Below, piece by piece: positions 8,925-17,175 of a stretch of DNA of 64,000 nucleotides (position 1 is the stretch's first letter; every line of letters starts with the position of its first letter). The notes under the pieces were generated by a model. The model searched no databases. It was not told where the DNA came from and worked only from the letters and a program-made list of their open reading frames with translations. Position numbers and translations under genes: made by a program. Source of the stretch: JAAYZQ01 sp034428935 (GTDB lineage: Bacteria; Chloroflexota; Anaerolineae; JAAYZQ01); the NCBI GenBank assembly GCA_034428935.1, contig DAOUHB010000207.1, forward strand, positions 62,001-126,000. Direction: 5' to 3'.

Positions 8925-9827
8925 TCACGACCCCCGGCCAGTTCCCGCCAGCTCGGCCCGCGAGGCGATATAGATACCGGCGAGCACCAGGCTGCCGCCG
9001 GCCACGGTGGGCCCTGTGATCTCCTCGGCCAGAATCAGGTAGGCCAGGATGCTGGAGGCGATAGGCTCGGCCAGGATGACGATGGACACAAAGGTGGCCG
9101 ACAGGTAGCGCAGAGCCCAGTTCAGGCTGCTGTGGCCCACGAGCTGCGGCCCCAGGCCCAGGGCCAGAACCAAGCCGTAGGCGGCCGGCGTATGGCCGAG
9201 GAGCGGCTCGCCCGCCGCCAGCAGGACAGCCAGGAGGGTCAGCATGCCCGTGCCATACACCAGGGCCACGTAGGCCGAAAGCGACAGTCGGCCGCGCACC
9301 TGCCGGCCGATGATCAGATAACCGGCCACCATGCCGCCCCCGGTCAGGGCCAGCAAGTCGCCCAGCAGATGGTCTCCGCCTCGCCCAAAGTCGGCCCAAC
9401 TGATGGCAATGCCGCCCGCCGCCGCCATGAGGATGCCCAGGGCGAGGAGCGAGCCCGGCCGCTCGCGCAGGAAGAGCCAGGAGCCCAACGCGACAAAGAT
9501 GGGGCCCGTGGACGCCAGGACGACCGAGCTGGCGACGGAGGTATAGCCCAGGGACGCGATCCAGGCTGCAAAGTGCAGCCCCAGGAAAAGGCCGGAGAGG
9601 GCCAGGAGTGCCACATCGCGCCGGGAGAGGTCCCTGATCTCGGCGCGGCGCGTGGCCCAGGCGTAGGGCAGCAGAACCGCGGAGGCCACGAGAAGCCGCC
9701 AGGCGGCAATGGCCAGGCTGGGCATCCCCTCGGCCTGGGCCAGGCGGATCAGGATGGATGCAAAAGAGACGGCCAGGACGCCGACGGCCAGGCCGGCCAG
9801 GAGACGAGTGCGCGAGATCTCGACCAT
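8925..9827 (-). CDS. DMT/EamA family permease
   Basis: The 300-residue integral membrane protein has about ten hydrophobic helices arranged as two EamA repeats, the drug/metabolite transporter layout. Typical blocks are FASILIRLAQAEG with AIAAWRLLVAS near the N-terminus and ILAEPIASSILAYLILAEEIT in the second repeat, the family's common glutamate-proline motif. Such proteins usually export amino acids or metabolites, and the substrate here is unknown. A TTGGCG-17-TATAAT promoter lies about 40 bp upstream. The gene ends 36 bp before the methyltransferase gene, so it may head the DMT-methyltransferase-cydDC transcript. Confidence 0.88.
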   Translation of the reverse strand: MVEISRTRLLAGLAVGVLAVSFASILIRLAQAEGMPSLAIAAWRLLVASAVLLPYAWATRRAEIRDLSRRDVALLALSGLFLGLHFAAWIASLGYTSVASSVVLASTGPIFVALGSWLFLRERPGSLLALGILMAAAGGIAISWADFGRGGDHLLGDLLALTGGGMVAGYLIIGRQVRGRLSLSAYVALVYGTGMLTLLAVLLAAGEPLLGHTPAAYGLVLALGLGPQLVGHSSLNWALRYLSATFVSIVILAEPIASSILAYLILAEEITGPTVAGGSLVLAGIYIASRAELAGTGRGS

Positions 9828-9862
9828 TGCTCCCCATTGCCACGGGCCTTTCTCGGCCTGTG

Positions 9863-9891
9863 ATTATACCAGGCTTTGACGCAGACGCCAA
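9863..9891 (-). promoter_or_regulatory. promoter for DMT-methyltransferase-cydDC
   Basis: On the minus strand the -35 TTGGCG (9886-9891) and a perfect -10 TATAAT (9863-9868) are separated by 17 bp. The start codon of the DMT gene lies 36 bp downstream. The position between the S41 stop and the DMT start suits a new transcription unit. Confidence 0.65.
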
Positions 9892-9929
9892 GAGCCCGAG
9901 GCGCCAGGCGCAAGGCGCGCGGCAGGGGG

Positions 9930-11624
9930 TTAGCGGCAGGTGTTATAGTCGCTTCCGAGAAGGATCTCCAGGTCGACGTCCTGCCCATCGTCCGGCAGGC
10001 GGACCACGTCCTCGGGCCCAAGGCCCAGCACCCGGGTGAGAAGCTCCACGGCCACGGGGCGGTCGCGGTAGACCAGTAGTTGCGAGTGCTCCCGGCCGCC
10101 CCCGCCCGTGGAAGACTCTAAAACCTCCAGGCCGCGCCAGCGGAGCTCGGCCGCCAGAAGCCCGGCCAGGTCGGGGTTGCCCGTGCCGTTACGCACCAGG
10201 ACACGGACCGGGACGGCCGGGCTCGGGCCGGTTTCCCTGGCTGCCAGGGGGTTGTCGACAAGCGGATCTGCGCTCGCCGGCCCACGAGATTCCGGCGCGC
10301 GGGGATCGGGATCGGTGTCGGCGTCTCCCCCGGGGCCAGGCGCGGCCTCCCTGCCTGGAGAGGGCGCGTCCGCCCCTGCGACCAGGTCCGTCAGCAGCTC
10401 AAGGGCGGTGTGGAGCTGTTCGTCCCGGCTGCTCCGCAGCTCGCCCGGGGTGATGGGCTCCTCGCCGCCCGGCACCAGGGGCAGGGCATCGTCGGGCAGG
10501 GCCACCGTCACGTCGGGTTCGAGGCCACTTTTCCAGATGACCCGGCCGGCGGGCGTGAGCCACTCCTCGGTGGCCATGAGGACGGCCGAGCCGTCGGACA
10601 GGGGGAACTGCAACAGGACGGTTCCGGTGCCAAAGGTGGTCTCGCCCACCACCGTGGCCCGCTGCGCGTCCTGCAGCGCCCCGGCCACAATCTCGGCCGC
10701 GCTGGCCGTCCCCTGGTTGATGAGGACTGCGAGGGGGAGATCGAGGGCGGCATTCCCCGGCTCCACGGGAACTGGCCGCGTCTCTCCCGAGGCATCTCGC
10801 ACCAGGAGGACATTGCCGGCCGCGAGGAACTGGCTCGCAGTGCCGACGGCCTCGTTCAACAGACCCCCGGGGTTGTTGCGCAGGTCGAGGACGACCCCCT
10901 GCAGCCCCTGCTCCCTGATGGCGGTCAGGGCCTCGGCAAGCTCGTCGCTGACGCCGGCACTGAAGGAGGCAAGTCGCACGAGGGCTACGTCCGTGCCCGC
11001 AATTGGCTGCCAGGTCAGGCTTTCCAGGGCGATGCGGGCCCTGGTGATGGTCACTTCCCGCGTCTCGCCCGTGCTGCCGCCGAGGATGGTGAGGCGCACG
11101 GTGGTGCCGGCCGGCCCCGTCACGCGGGCCACCACCTCTTCAATGTCCATGCCGGCCACCTGCTCGCCGTCGACGGAGACGATGACGTCGCCGGGACGCA
11201 GCCCGGCCCGCTCGGCAGGCGAGCCGTCGATGGGTGTGACAATGACCACGCGGCCATCCTGCACCTGGACCTCGACGCCGATGCCTTCCAGCTCGCCCCG
11301 TACCGAGTTCAGGTGTGTCCGTAGCTCGTCAGGGGTCAGAAAGCGGCTGTGGCCCTCGTCTCCCAGGGCATCCACCATGCCCTGCAGCGCCCCGTACGTG
11401 ATCTGGCGCGGCTCGGTGGTCGCGCTCCGCACATAGTTCTCCTGGATGACGTTCCACGTCTCGGCCATCAGCCGGAACTCGGACTCGGCGTCCACCGGCA
11501 TGTTGGCCAGGGGAACAAAGCGAGCCAGGACCTGGCGGTCAAGGAACACCCCAGCCAAGACGCCAAGGGTCAGGAGAACGAACGCCGAAAGGAAAACCAG
11601 GGCACAAGCCAGCCAACGTTTCAT
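9930..11624 (-). CDS. S41 (Ctp-like) peptidase with LytR_C tail
   Basis: The 564-residue protein has an N-terminal membrane anchor (residues about 5-28), a CtpA-like helical region, a PDZ domain (about 113-185, GDVIVSVDGEQV), and a tail-specific protease domain (about 210-375). A Pro/Asp-rich linker and a LytR_C-type domain (about 472-564) ending in LGSDYNTCR follow. The serine nucleophile is Ser308 in NQGTASAAEI. The expected general-base lysine of the FGKG motif is replaced by Thr333 in TTFGTGTV, so catalysis is either lost or uses another residue. C-terminal processing peptidases trim exported proteins on the outer face of the membrane. The LytR_C domain is normally found on cell-envelope LCP proteins, which suggests an envelope role. 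ATG start. Confidence 0.88.
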   Translation of the reverse strand: MKRWLACALVFLSAFVLLTLGVLAGVFLDRQVLARFVPLANMPVDAESEFRLMAETWNVIQENYVRSATTEPRQITYGALQGMVDALGDEGHSRFLTPDELRTHLNSVRGELEGIGVEVQVQDGRVVIVTPIDGSPAERAGLRPGDVIVSVDGEQVAGMDIEEVVARVTGPAGTTVRLTILGGSTGETREVTITRARIALESLTWQPIAGTDVALVRLASFSAGVSDELAEALTAIREQGLQGVVLDLRNNPGGLLNEAVGTASQFLAAGNVLLVRDASGETRPVPVEPGNAALDLPLAVLINQGTASAAEIVAGALQDAQRATVVGETTFGTGTVLLQFPLSDGSAVLMATEEWLTPAGRVIWKSGLEPDVTVALPDDALPLVPGGEEPITPGELRSSRDEQLHTALELLTDLVAGADAPSPGREAAPGPGGDADTDPDPRAPESRGPASADPLVDNPLAARETGPSPAVPVRVLVRNGTGNPDLAGLLAAELRWRGLEVLESSTGGGGREHSQLLVYRDRPVAVELLTRVLGLGPEDVVRLPDDGQDVDLEILLGSDYNTCR

Positions 11625-11717
11625 GTATCCTCCAACCAGACCAGGCAGGTACGGACGACAAGGCGCATCTACTCCTCCGGGAGGGTCAGCCCGACAGGAG
11701 CGAGTGATTGCAGGGCC

Positions 11718-11723
11718 ATTATA
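11718..11723 (-). promoter_or_regulatory. -10 element upstream of the S41 gene
   Basis: A perfect minus-strand TATAAT sits 94 bp upstream of the S41 peptidase start. No good -35 hexamer is found at 16-18 bp, so this is a partial promoter prediction. Confidence 0.4.
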
Positions 11724-11808
11724 CCGCCCGCCCGAATGCCGTAACGACTGGACTTGGTTGGAAGACCTGAGGGACTGGGTTGGCGAGCGTTGGAGGTGGG
11801 TTGGAGGG

Positions 11809-12927
11809 CTAGAGCGGGATCATTTCCACGGTCACCTCCTCGCCACGGACGGTGACCAGGAGGTAGTGATGCACGGCCTGGGGATGGCCGGCGTAGAGAG
11901 GAGAACCGGCGCCGCCGGTGATAAAATAGCTCACACCGTCGCGCTCGCCCTGCACGTAGGCGTGGATGTGCCCGGCAAAGACGGTTTCGACTCCCATCTC
12001 GGCCATCAGATCCATGATGGCCTCGTTACCAAAGGCCATGATGTGGTCCGTGCCATCGGGGTCAAAGGGGGGATGGTGCATAAAGACCATCTTGATGGGC
12101 TGCTGCGTGACGGACAGGTCTTCCCGCAGCCAGTCAAGCTCGGCCGCGGTCGGCCCACCGTGGTGCGTGTCGGCCATGACCAGGTGCACCGGGCCCCGGT
12201 CGAAGGAGTAGTGGGCGGCCGGGGCCCCGCTGTGGGCCATGTAAAGGTCCAGATTACCCGCCATGGCGTCGTGGTTGCCCGGCACAGGATAAAAGGGCAG
12301 CGAAAAGCCAGCCATCGACTCCTGGAAGATTCGCCACTCCTCCTCGGTCGCCTCGGGCACCAGGTCGCCGGTGTGGACCAGGAACTCGCTGCCACTTTCG
12401 GCGACAGCGGCCAGAACGCTCGCCCAGACCTTGGGGTTGCGGTAGCTGTCGCCCGCCACGGCAAAGGTAAAGGCGGGCGCCGCCAGCGCAACGGGGTCCG
12501 TGGGCCAGGCGGGCGCGCCGTCGGCCGTGGCACTGCCCGGCGAGCGAGCTGCCGCCCGGAGGACCGGCTGGGCCGCGGCGGGCGTGGGCGTGGGCTCGGC
12601 CGGCTCCAGGGGCGGCGCCAGCTCCAGGGCGGGCGTCACCGTGCTGGTGATGGTCGCGGTCACGGTAGCGGTAGCGGTGGGCAGGGCGGGGCCCACGACA
12701 GGATCGGTAGGCGCCGGGCTGGCACTGGGCGCCGGCGACGGACTGGGCAGAGAGGTCGCCGTCGGCCGGGGCCGCGGCGTCCACGTGGGCGGCAGCGTGG
12801 GGGCGGGGGCCGCGGGTCCGGGCAGGGCGACGATGATCAGGCTGACGACCATGCTCAGGACCATGATGACGCTCAGGGTCCAAAGGGCAACCTGGGAAAA
12901 GGTTCTCTTTTGCTTGCGCTTGCTCAC
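11809..12927 (-). CDS. membrane-anchored metallophosphoesterase
   Basis: The 372-residue product has an N-terminal hydrophobic anchor (about residues 14-34), a long Pro/Thr/Ala-rich stalk (about 35-130), and then a calcineurin-like phosphoesterase domain displayed outside the cell. The metal-binding motifs appear in order: AGDS, HTGDLV, GNHD, FMHHPPF and AGHIHAY, so the dinuclear site is complete. The start is GTG, preceded by CAGGAG. Substrates of exported relatives range from nucleotides to phospholipid heads and cannot be chosen here. A TTGGTC-17-TATAAT promoter lies 30 bp upstream. Confidence 0.87.
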   Translation of the reverse strand: MSKRKQKRTFSQVALWTLSVIMVLSMVVSLIIVALPGPAAPAPTLPPTWTPRPRPTATSLPSPSPAPSASPAPTDPVVGPALPTATATVTATITSTVTPALELAPPLEPAEPTPTPAAAQPVLRAAARSPGSATADGAPAWPTDPVALAAPAFTFAVAGDSYRNPKVWASVLAAVAESGSEFLVHTGDLVPEATEEEWRIFQESMAGFSLPFYPVPGNHDAMAGNLDLYMAHSGAPAAHYSFDRGPVHLVMADTHHGGPTAAELDWLREDLSVTQQPIKMVFMHHPPFDPDGTDHIMAFGNEAIMDLMAEMGVETVFAGHIHAYVQGERDGVSYFITGGAGSPLYAGHPQAVHHYLLVTVRGEEVTVEMIPL

Positions 12928-12956
12928 ACTGCTTCTCCTGAGTTAAGTACTGACAG

Positions 12957-12985
12957 ATTATACCACAGATGGGACCGAGGACCAA
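12957..12985 (-). promoter_or_regulatory. promoter for the metallophosphoesterase
   Basis: Minus-strand -35 TTGGTC (12980-12985) and a perfect -10 TATAAT (12957-12962) have a 17-bp spacer, 30 bp before the GTG start. The -35 overlaps the end of the GNAT gene. Confidence 0.55.
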
Positions 12986-13468
12986 TCAGCCGCTTTCTCT
13001 CCGACCACGGGCCTCGCCGTCGCGCCTTGCGACCGGCTTCTGCAGAATCAAGAATGACAGCTCTTCCAACACCTTCACGATTCGAAAGCCCGCCCGCTCG
13101 TAGAGCGCCAGGGCATGCTCGTTGGAGCGATGCACGCCCAGCTCCATGGCCTCCACGCGGTCCTCGTATTCTGCTTCCAGGTCGGCCAGCACCTGCTTGC
13201 CTATGCCCTTGCCCTGGAACTCCGGGCGCAGGATCAGGCCGTGCAGGTGCAGGACGGCGTCGCGCACCTCGACCCAGTAGAATCCGACCCAGGCGTCCTC
13301 CTGGTAGATGCCATAGACCTGGCCCACCGTGCGGAACAACTGCGCGAACCTGGCCCGGTCAGTCTCCATGAGCGACAGGGCCGAATCCAGATAGTCCCCC
13401 GACTCGGCAACCATCAACTGGAAGAAATCATGGAACTGCTCCGACGCGGCAAGGCGATAGATCGGCAT
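12986..13468 (-). CDS. GNAT family N-acetyltransferase
   Basis: The 160-residue product carries the GCN5-related acetyltransferase fold. Motif A is LHGLILRPEFQGKGIGKQVL, with the QxxGxG acetyl-CoA pyrophosphate loop. Motif B is MELGVHRSNEHALALYERAGF, the usual N-x-x-A-x-x-x-Y-E-x-x-G-F ending. The open frame runs 217 codons further upstream, but that part lies opposite the Lrp gene. The internal ATG at 13468 has GGAGAG about 8 nt upstream and gives a normal-length GNAT protein. The substrate is unknown. It is divergent from the methyltransferase-locus regulator and shares its intergenic control region. Confidence 0.85.
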   Translation of the reverse strand: MPIYRLAASEQFHDFFQLMVAESGDYLDSALSLMETDRARFAQLFRTVGQVYGIYQEDAWVGFYWVEVRDAVLHLHGLILRPEFQGKGIGKQVLADLEAEYEDRVEAMELGVHRSNEHALALYERAGFRIVKVLEELSFLILQKPVARRDGEARGRRESG

Positions 13469-13547
13469 GTAGCACTCTCCGGTGACCGGCGGTTTTGCAC
13501 GATTCTGCGTCCGAATCCGGGCGACCGCCCGCCCGTTCTCCCCGGGC

Positions 13548-13576
13548 ATGATAGCATGCGCCCGGGCGCAATGCAA
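13548..13576 (-). promoter_or_regulatory. promoter for the GNAT gene
   Basis: Minus-strand TTGCAT (13571-13576) and TATCAT (13548-13553) are spaced by 17 bp, 80 bp upstream of the GNAT start. It points away from the Lrp promoter across the same intergenic region. Confidence 0.45.
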
Positions 13577-13624
13577 GTTCTGTTGGTCGGCGGGTATGCC
13601 GGCCGCCATCCTCATGGTACGATC

Positions 13625-13674
13625 TTCGTAGAAAGTGCTACGAAATAAGCACGAGATCTTGACAAACCTACGAA
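13625..13674. promoter_or_regulatory. candidate operator: TTCGTAG / CTACGAA boxes
   Basis: TTCGTAG at 13625-13631 and CTACGAA at 13638-13644 form a perfect 7-bp inverted repeat with a 6-bp gap. A second direct CTACGAA lies at 13668-13674 inside the spacer of the Lrp-gene promoter, 30 bp (close to three helical turns) from the first. Lrp/AsnC proteins bind phased sites and commonly autoregulate, so this is a plausible autoregulatory operator. Its sequence is seen directly; its function is inferred. Confidence 0.6.
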
Positions 13675-13687
13675 TATCGGCTATAAT
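13659..13687 (+). promoter_or_regulatory. strong promoter of the MttB locus
   Basis: A consensus -35 TTGACA (13659-13664), a 17-bp spacer and a consensus -10 TATAAT (13682-13687) lie about 55 bp before the Lrp gene. This is the best sigma70-type promoter in the window. Its spacer holds a CTACGAA box, so a bound repressor would block polymerase. Confidence 0.85.
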
Positions 13688-13747
13688 AAGCCTCGCAGCT
13701 TTCGACTTCTTTTCATCCATTACTGTCGCTACACAGGCAGGTTGCCC

Positions 13748-14206
13748 GTGAAAACACTGGACGAGACCGATCGAGCGATTATTGCCCATCTTCAATACGA
13801 TGGGCGCAAGCCATTCACCGACATTGCCGCCGACCTGGGCATCTCGGAAGGGGCCATCCGTCGCCGGGTCAAGCTCATGACCGACGCCGGCGTCCTTCAG
13901 ATCGTCGGCATCGTCGAGCCGCAATTGCTGGAGTGGAATGCAGCCGGGATGATCGGCATGGTCATCCAGACCGGCAAGGTGGAGCAGGTGGCCCACGAAG
14001 TGGCGCGCTTTCCCGAAGTGGTCTACCTGTTCATGGCTTCCGGCGGCTTCGATCTCTTTGCAGAGGTCTACTGCCGGGACCGCGAGCACCTGGCCTCCTT
14101 TCTCAACGAAAAACTGCACCAGGTGCCGGGCGTCGAGCGCACCGAAACCTTCATGATCCTGAAGATGTACAAGCTGTCCTATCGCTGGGGAGAGGCACCA
14201 CCATGA
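13748..14206 (+). CDS. Lrp/AsnC family transcriptional regulator
   Basis: The roughly 152-residue protein has an AsnC-type helix-turn-helix (LDETDRAIIAHLQYDG, then FTDIAADLGISEGAIRRRVKLM). A RAM ligand-binding domain follows, with the GGFDLFAEVYCRDREHL segment typical of amino-acid-sensing regulators. GTG at 13748 is chosen because AGGCAGG lies 7 nt upstream; a TTG two codons earlier has no spacing for a ribosome site. Its stop overlaps the ATG of the first methyltransferase (ATGA, 14203-14206), coupling regulator and pathway. It probably senses the methylated amine or its product and acts on the CTACGAA boxes upstream. Confidence 0.9.
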   Translation: MKTLDETDRAIIAHLQYDGRKPFTDIAADLGISEGAIRRRVKLMTDAGVLQIVGIVEPQLLEWNAAGMIGMVIQTGKVEQVAHEVARFPEVVYLFMASGGFDLFAEVYCRDREHLASFLNEKLHQVPGVERTETFMILKMYKLSYRWGEAPP

Positions 14207-15606
14207 GGGTTCTGCCCGAGTCGATGGAGGAGTTGGTCCACGAAAAGACGGTCGAGATCCTGACCGAGGTGGGCTTTTGTGTGCCCGAGGAAGGGGCCCT
14301 GGCGCGGCTAAAGGCAGCCGGGTTCCAGGTCGACGACGCTGCCTGCATGGTGCGCATCACACCCGAGTTGCTGGAACGGGCCCTCGACACCCTGCCCCGG
14401 GACGTCCGGCTCTATGACCGGGACGGAGGGTCGCCGGTGCCGTACGACCGGCACTCCTGTTTCATGGGCGGTGGCACGCCGGTCAACGTCCTGGATCTGG
14501 ACACGGGTCAGCGCAGGCCGGCCACCCACCGGGATGTGGTTGACCTGGTGCGCCTCCAGGATGCGCTGCCCGGCGTGGAGGTGGTCCGCCCCACGGTGAC
14601 GGCCACCGACTGGGGCCCCTGCTCGGACCTGGTCGAGATCGCCGAGCTGCTGAGGTGCACGGCCAAGCCCGGGGTGCATCGCTGCCTGACGGCCAACCGG
14701 GTCGACGCGGCGGTAGAGATGCTGGACGCCGTGTCGGGCGCGCGGCGCTCGCGTCCCAGCTTTGCGACGCTCTATTGCCCCATCAGCCCCGGCTATTTTA
14801 CCCCGGAGAACGTGCGCTGCATGCTGCGCTGGGCCGAGCATGGCGTGCCCATCACCCTGCTGAGCATGGCCATGGGCGGCGCGTCGGCCCCGGCGACGCT
14901 CCTGGGCGAGCTCGTGGTCATCAACGCCGACGTCCTGGCCTGGATCGTTGCCCTGCAAATCCTCCATCCCGGCACCCCGCTGCTATACGGCAGTGTGTCG
15001 GCGGTGCTCGACATGCGCACCGGCCTGCTGCCCCTGGGCGCGCCCGAACGGGGCATGGTCAACGCCGGGGCGGCCCGCATGGCCCGCCATTACGGCATCC
15101 CGTCCATGTGCGGCGGCCTGTCGTCCGACGCCAAGCAACTGGACGCCCAGGCCGGGTTCGAAAAGGCGATCACCGCCCTGCCTTTGCTCCTGGAGGGGGC
15201 GAGCATCATCTATGGCGTGGGCGCCACCGACGCCGGGGCGTCCATCTCGTACACGCAAATGGTCCTCGACGACGAGCTCATTGCCGGGCTGCGCCGCCTG
15301 GTGCAGGGCATCGACCTCCACGACCTGGAGGAGGAGGTGGCCCTCATCAAAGCCAACACCCCCCGGGGCAACTTTCTGCGGGCCAGGCATACCCGCCGTA
15401 CCCATCGCCAGCACTGGCTGCCCTCCATCCTCAACCGGGAGCCATACGAGACGTGGCAGGCCCGGGGCGAAACCATCGAGACGATTTGCCGGCGCCGCGC
15501 CCGGGAGCTGCTGGCCGAGCACAGCCCGCCTCCGCTGCCCGCGGGGGTGGAGGCCGAGTTGGAGCGCATCGTGCGCCGCTACGCCGGGCCCGAGTTCCAC
15601 TTCTAG
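14203..15606 (+). CDS. MttB-superfamily methyltransferase 1
   Basis: The 467-residue protein belongs to the trimethylamine methyltransferase (MttB/MtgB) superfamily. These TIM-barrel enzymes move a methyl group from a quaternary or tertiary amine to a corrinoid protein. It begins with the usual helix LVHEKTVEILTEVGFCVP and has the barrel block MGGASAPATLLGELVVINADVLAWIVALQILHPGTPLLYGS. There is no in-frame amber codon, so it is a non-pyrrolysine member like glycine betaine methyltransferases. It belongs with copies 4 and 6 rather than with 2, 3 and 5. The ATG overlaps the regulator stop. The exact substrate is unknown. Confidence 0.9.
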   Translation: MRVLPESMEELVHEKTVEILTEVGFCVPEEGALARLKAAGFQVDDAACMVRITPELLERALDTLPRDVRLYDRDGGSPVPYDRHSCFMGGGTPVNVLDLDTGQRRPATHRDVVDLVRLQDALPGVEVVRPTVTATDWGPCSDLVEIAELLRCTAKPGVHRCLTANRVDAAVEMLDAVSGARRSRPSFATLYCPISPGYFTPENVRCMLRWAEHGVPITLLSMAMGGASAPATLLGELVVINADVLAWIVALQILHPGTPLLYGSVSAVLDMRTGLLPLGAPERGMVNAGAARMARHYGIPSMCGGLSSDAKQLDAQAGFEKAITALPLLLEGASIIYGVGATDAGASISYTQMVLDDELIAGLRRLVQGIDLHDLEEEVALIKANTPRGNFLRARHTRRTHRQHWLPSILNREPYETWQARGETIETICRRRARELLAEHSPPPLPAGVEAELERIVRRYAGPEFHF

Positions 15607-15617
15607 GAGGGAGAGCC

Positions 15618-17069
15618 ATGCCTCGCATTGAGCCCATTCGTTCCCGTTATCACCTTGATGCACTGGAGGGGCAACAGGTACAGGCCATTCGCGAGGCTAC
15701 GCTGCACGTCCTGGAGCACACCGGCGTACACATGCCCTCGGAGCGCGCCCTCCGCATCCTGGCCGACGCCGGTGCCGACGTGGACCGCGAGCGCCAGGTG
15801 GTGCGCCTGCGGCCCGACCTCGTGCTGGAGGCCCTGGCCCACGCACCCCGCGTCTATACCCTGGCGGGCCGTGCCGGCGGCACCGATCTGCTCCTGGATG
15901 GCAGCGCCTCCTACTTTGGCACCGATGGCTGCGGCACCAGGACCATAGACCTGGAGACGGGAGAGGCGCGCCCTTCGCGCAAGGACGACGTCGCCTGCAT
16001 GGCCCGCGTGGCCGACGCGCTGTCATCGGTCTCCTTCTACTGGCCCATGGTCAGCGCCCAGGACTGCGGCCGGCTGGCGCCCCTCCACGAGCTGGACGCC
16101 GCGTTCAACAACACGGTGAAACACGTCCAGAGCGAGACGGTGATGGGCGAGGTGCCCGCCCGTTACGCCGTCCGCATGGCCGAGGCCGTGGCCGGCGACC
16201 GGCAGCGGATGCGGGCCAGGCCTCCCTTTTCGGTCCTGATCTGCACCATCGCCCCCCTGGGCCAGGATCCCGATGGCATCGAGGCGGGCATGGTCTATGC
16301 CGAGGCGGGCATTCCCGTGGGCTTTATGGCCATGCCCAACATGGGCGCCACGGCGCCGGCCGTCCCCGGCGGCGCCCTGGTGGTGGGCAACGCCGAGGTG
16401 GTCAGCGCCATGGTCCTCATGCAGCTCGTGGCCCCCGGCGCCCCGGTCTTTTACTCGCTCCTGGCGTCGGTCATGGATCCCCGCACGGCGGCCTATATCG
16501 TGTCTATCCCGGAAAAGTACATGTGCAACACGGCCGCAGTGCAGTTGGCCCACAACTGGGGCGTGCCGGTGCTGGCCGGCGCCTTTGGCATGGACGCCAC
16601 CGAGCCTGCTTCGTGGCAGGTGGGGCGCGACCACGTCTACACGGCCCTGACAGCGCCCCTGGCCGGCGCTGACCTGGTCACCGGGGGCGGAATGCTCGCA
16701 GCGTCGACGCTGCTGGTCCCGGAGCAGATCCTGTACGACGACGAGATCTATCACATCCATCGGGTCATGCTGGAAGGCATCGACACGTCGCCCGGCGGCC
16801 TGGCGGTGGAGGTCATCGAGGCCGTGGGGCCGCGGGGTCACTACCTGTCCCAGGATCACACGCGGCGCCACCTGCGCCAGGTCTGGATCCCGGGCCTCAC
16901 CCATCCCCGGCCGCCGCTCGATGGCTCGCCGCTGCCCGGCATCCGCCAACGGGCGCGGGCGCGCCTGGATCAGCTTCTCGCCGAGCACCGGCCCGAGCCC
17001 CTGCCCGCCGACGTGCAGGCCGAGCTGCACGACATACTGAATGCCGCACAGCAGGAGCTGGCGCCTTGA
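15618..17069 (+). CDS. MttB-superfamily methyltransferase 2
   Basis: This 483-residue non-pyrrolysine MttB-type methyltransferase starts at an ATG preceded by AGGAGGGAG, 11 bp after copy 1. It carries a block shared with copies 3 and 5: a TDGCGTRTIDLETGE-like turn, FYWPMVSAQD, NTVKHVQSETVMG and APLGQDPDGIEAGM. The C-terminal barrel reads GALVVGNAEVVSAMVLMQLVAPGAPVFYS. A corrinoid-protein gene follows 106 bp downstream, the usual methyl acceptor. The close similarity of 2, 3 and 5 indicates recent duplication within the locus. The substrate is likely a methylated amine or betaine, but which one is not visible. Confidence 0.9.
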   Translation: MPRIEPIRSRYHLDALEGQQVQAIREATLHVLEHTGVHMPSERALRILADAGADVDRERQVVRLRPDLVLEALAHAPRVYTLAGRAGGTDLLLDGSASYFGTDGCGTRTIDLETGEARPSRKDDVACMARVADALSSVSFYWPMVSAQDCGRLAPLHELDAAFNNTVKHVQSETVMGEVPARYAVRMAEAVAGDRQRMRARPPFSVLICTIAPLGQDPDGIEAGMVYAEAGIPVGFMAMPNMGATAPAVPGGALVVGNAEVVSAMVLMQLVAPGAPVFYSLLASVMDPRTAAYIVSIPEKYMCNTAAVQLAHNWGVPVLAGAFGMDATEPASWQVGRDHVYTALTAPLAGADLVTGGGMLAASTLLVPEQILYDDEIYHIHRVMLEGIDTSPGGLAVEVIEAVGPRGHYLSQDHTRRHLRQVWIPGLTHPRPPLDGSPLPGIRQRARARLDQLLAEHRPEPLPADVQAELHDILNAAQQELAP

Positions 17070-17175
17070 CCCGGCGCGGATAAGAAGGGTTCAACCGGCC
17101 AGGGCAGACGAGGCCGCCGGGAGCCCGCTGCCCTGCCCGCCAATTGGTTGTTGGAGAACTCACGAGGAGGGTGCC

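Noticed and set aside
12986..14119. Minus-strand frame fusing a 217-residue N-terminal part to the GNAT domain
   Set aside because: The extra part is antisense to the Lrp regulator and its promoter. The internal ATG at 13468 has a ribosome site and gives normal GNAT length.
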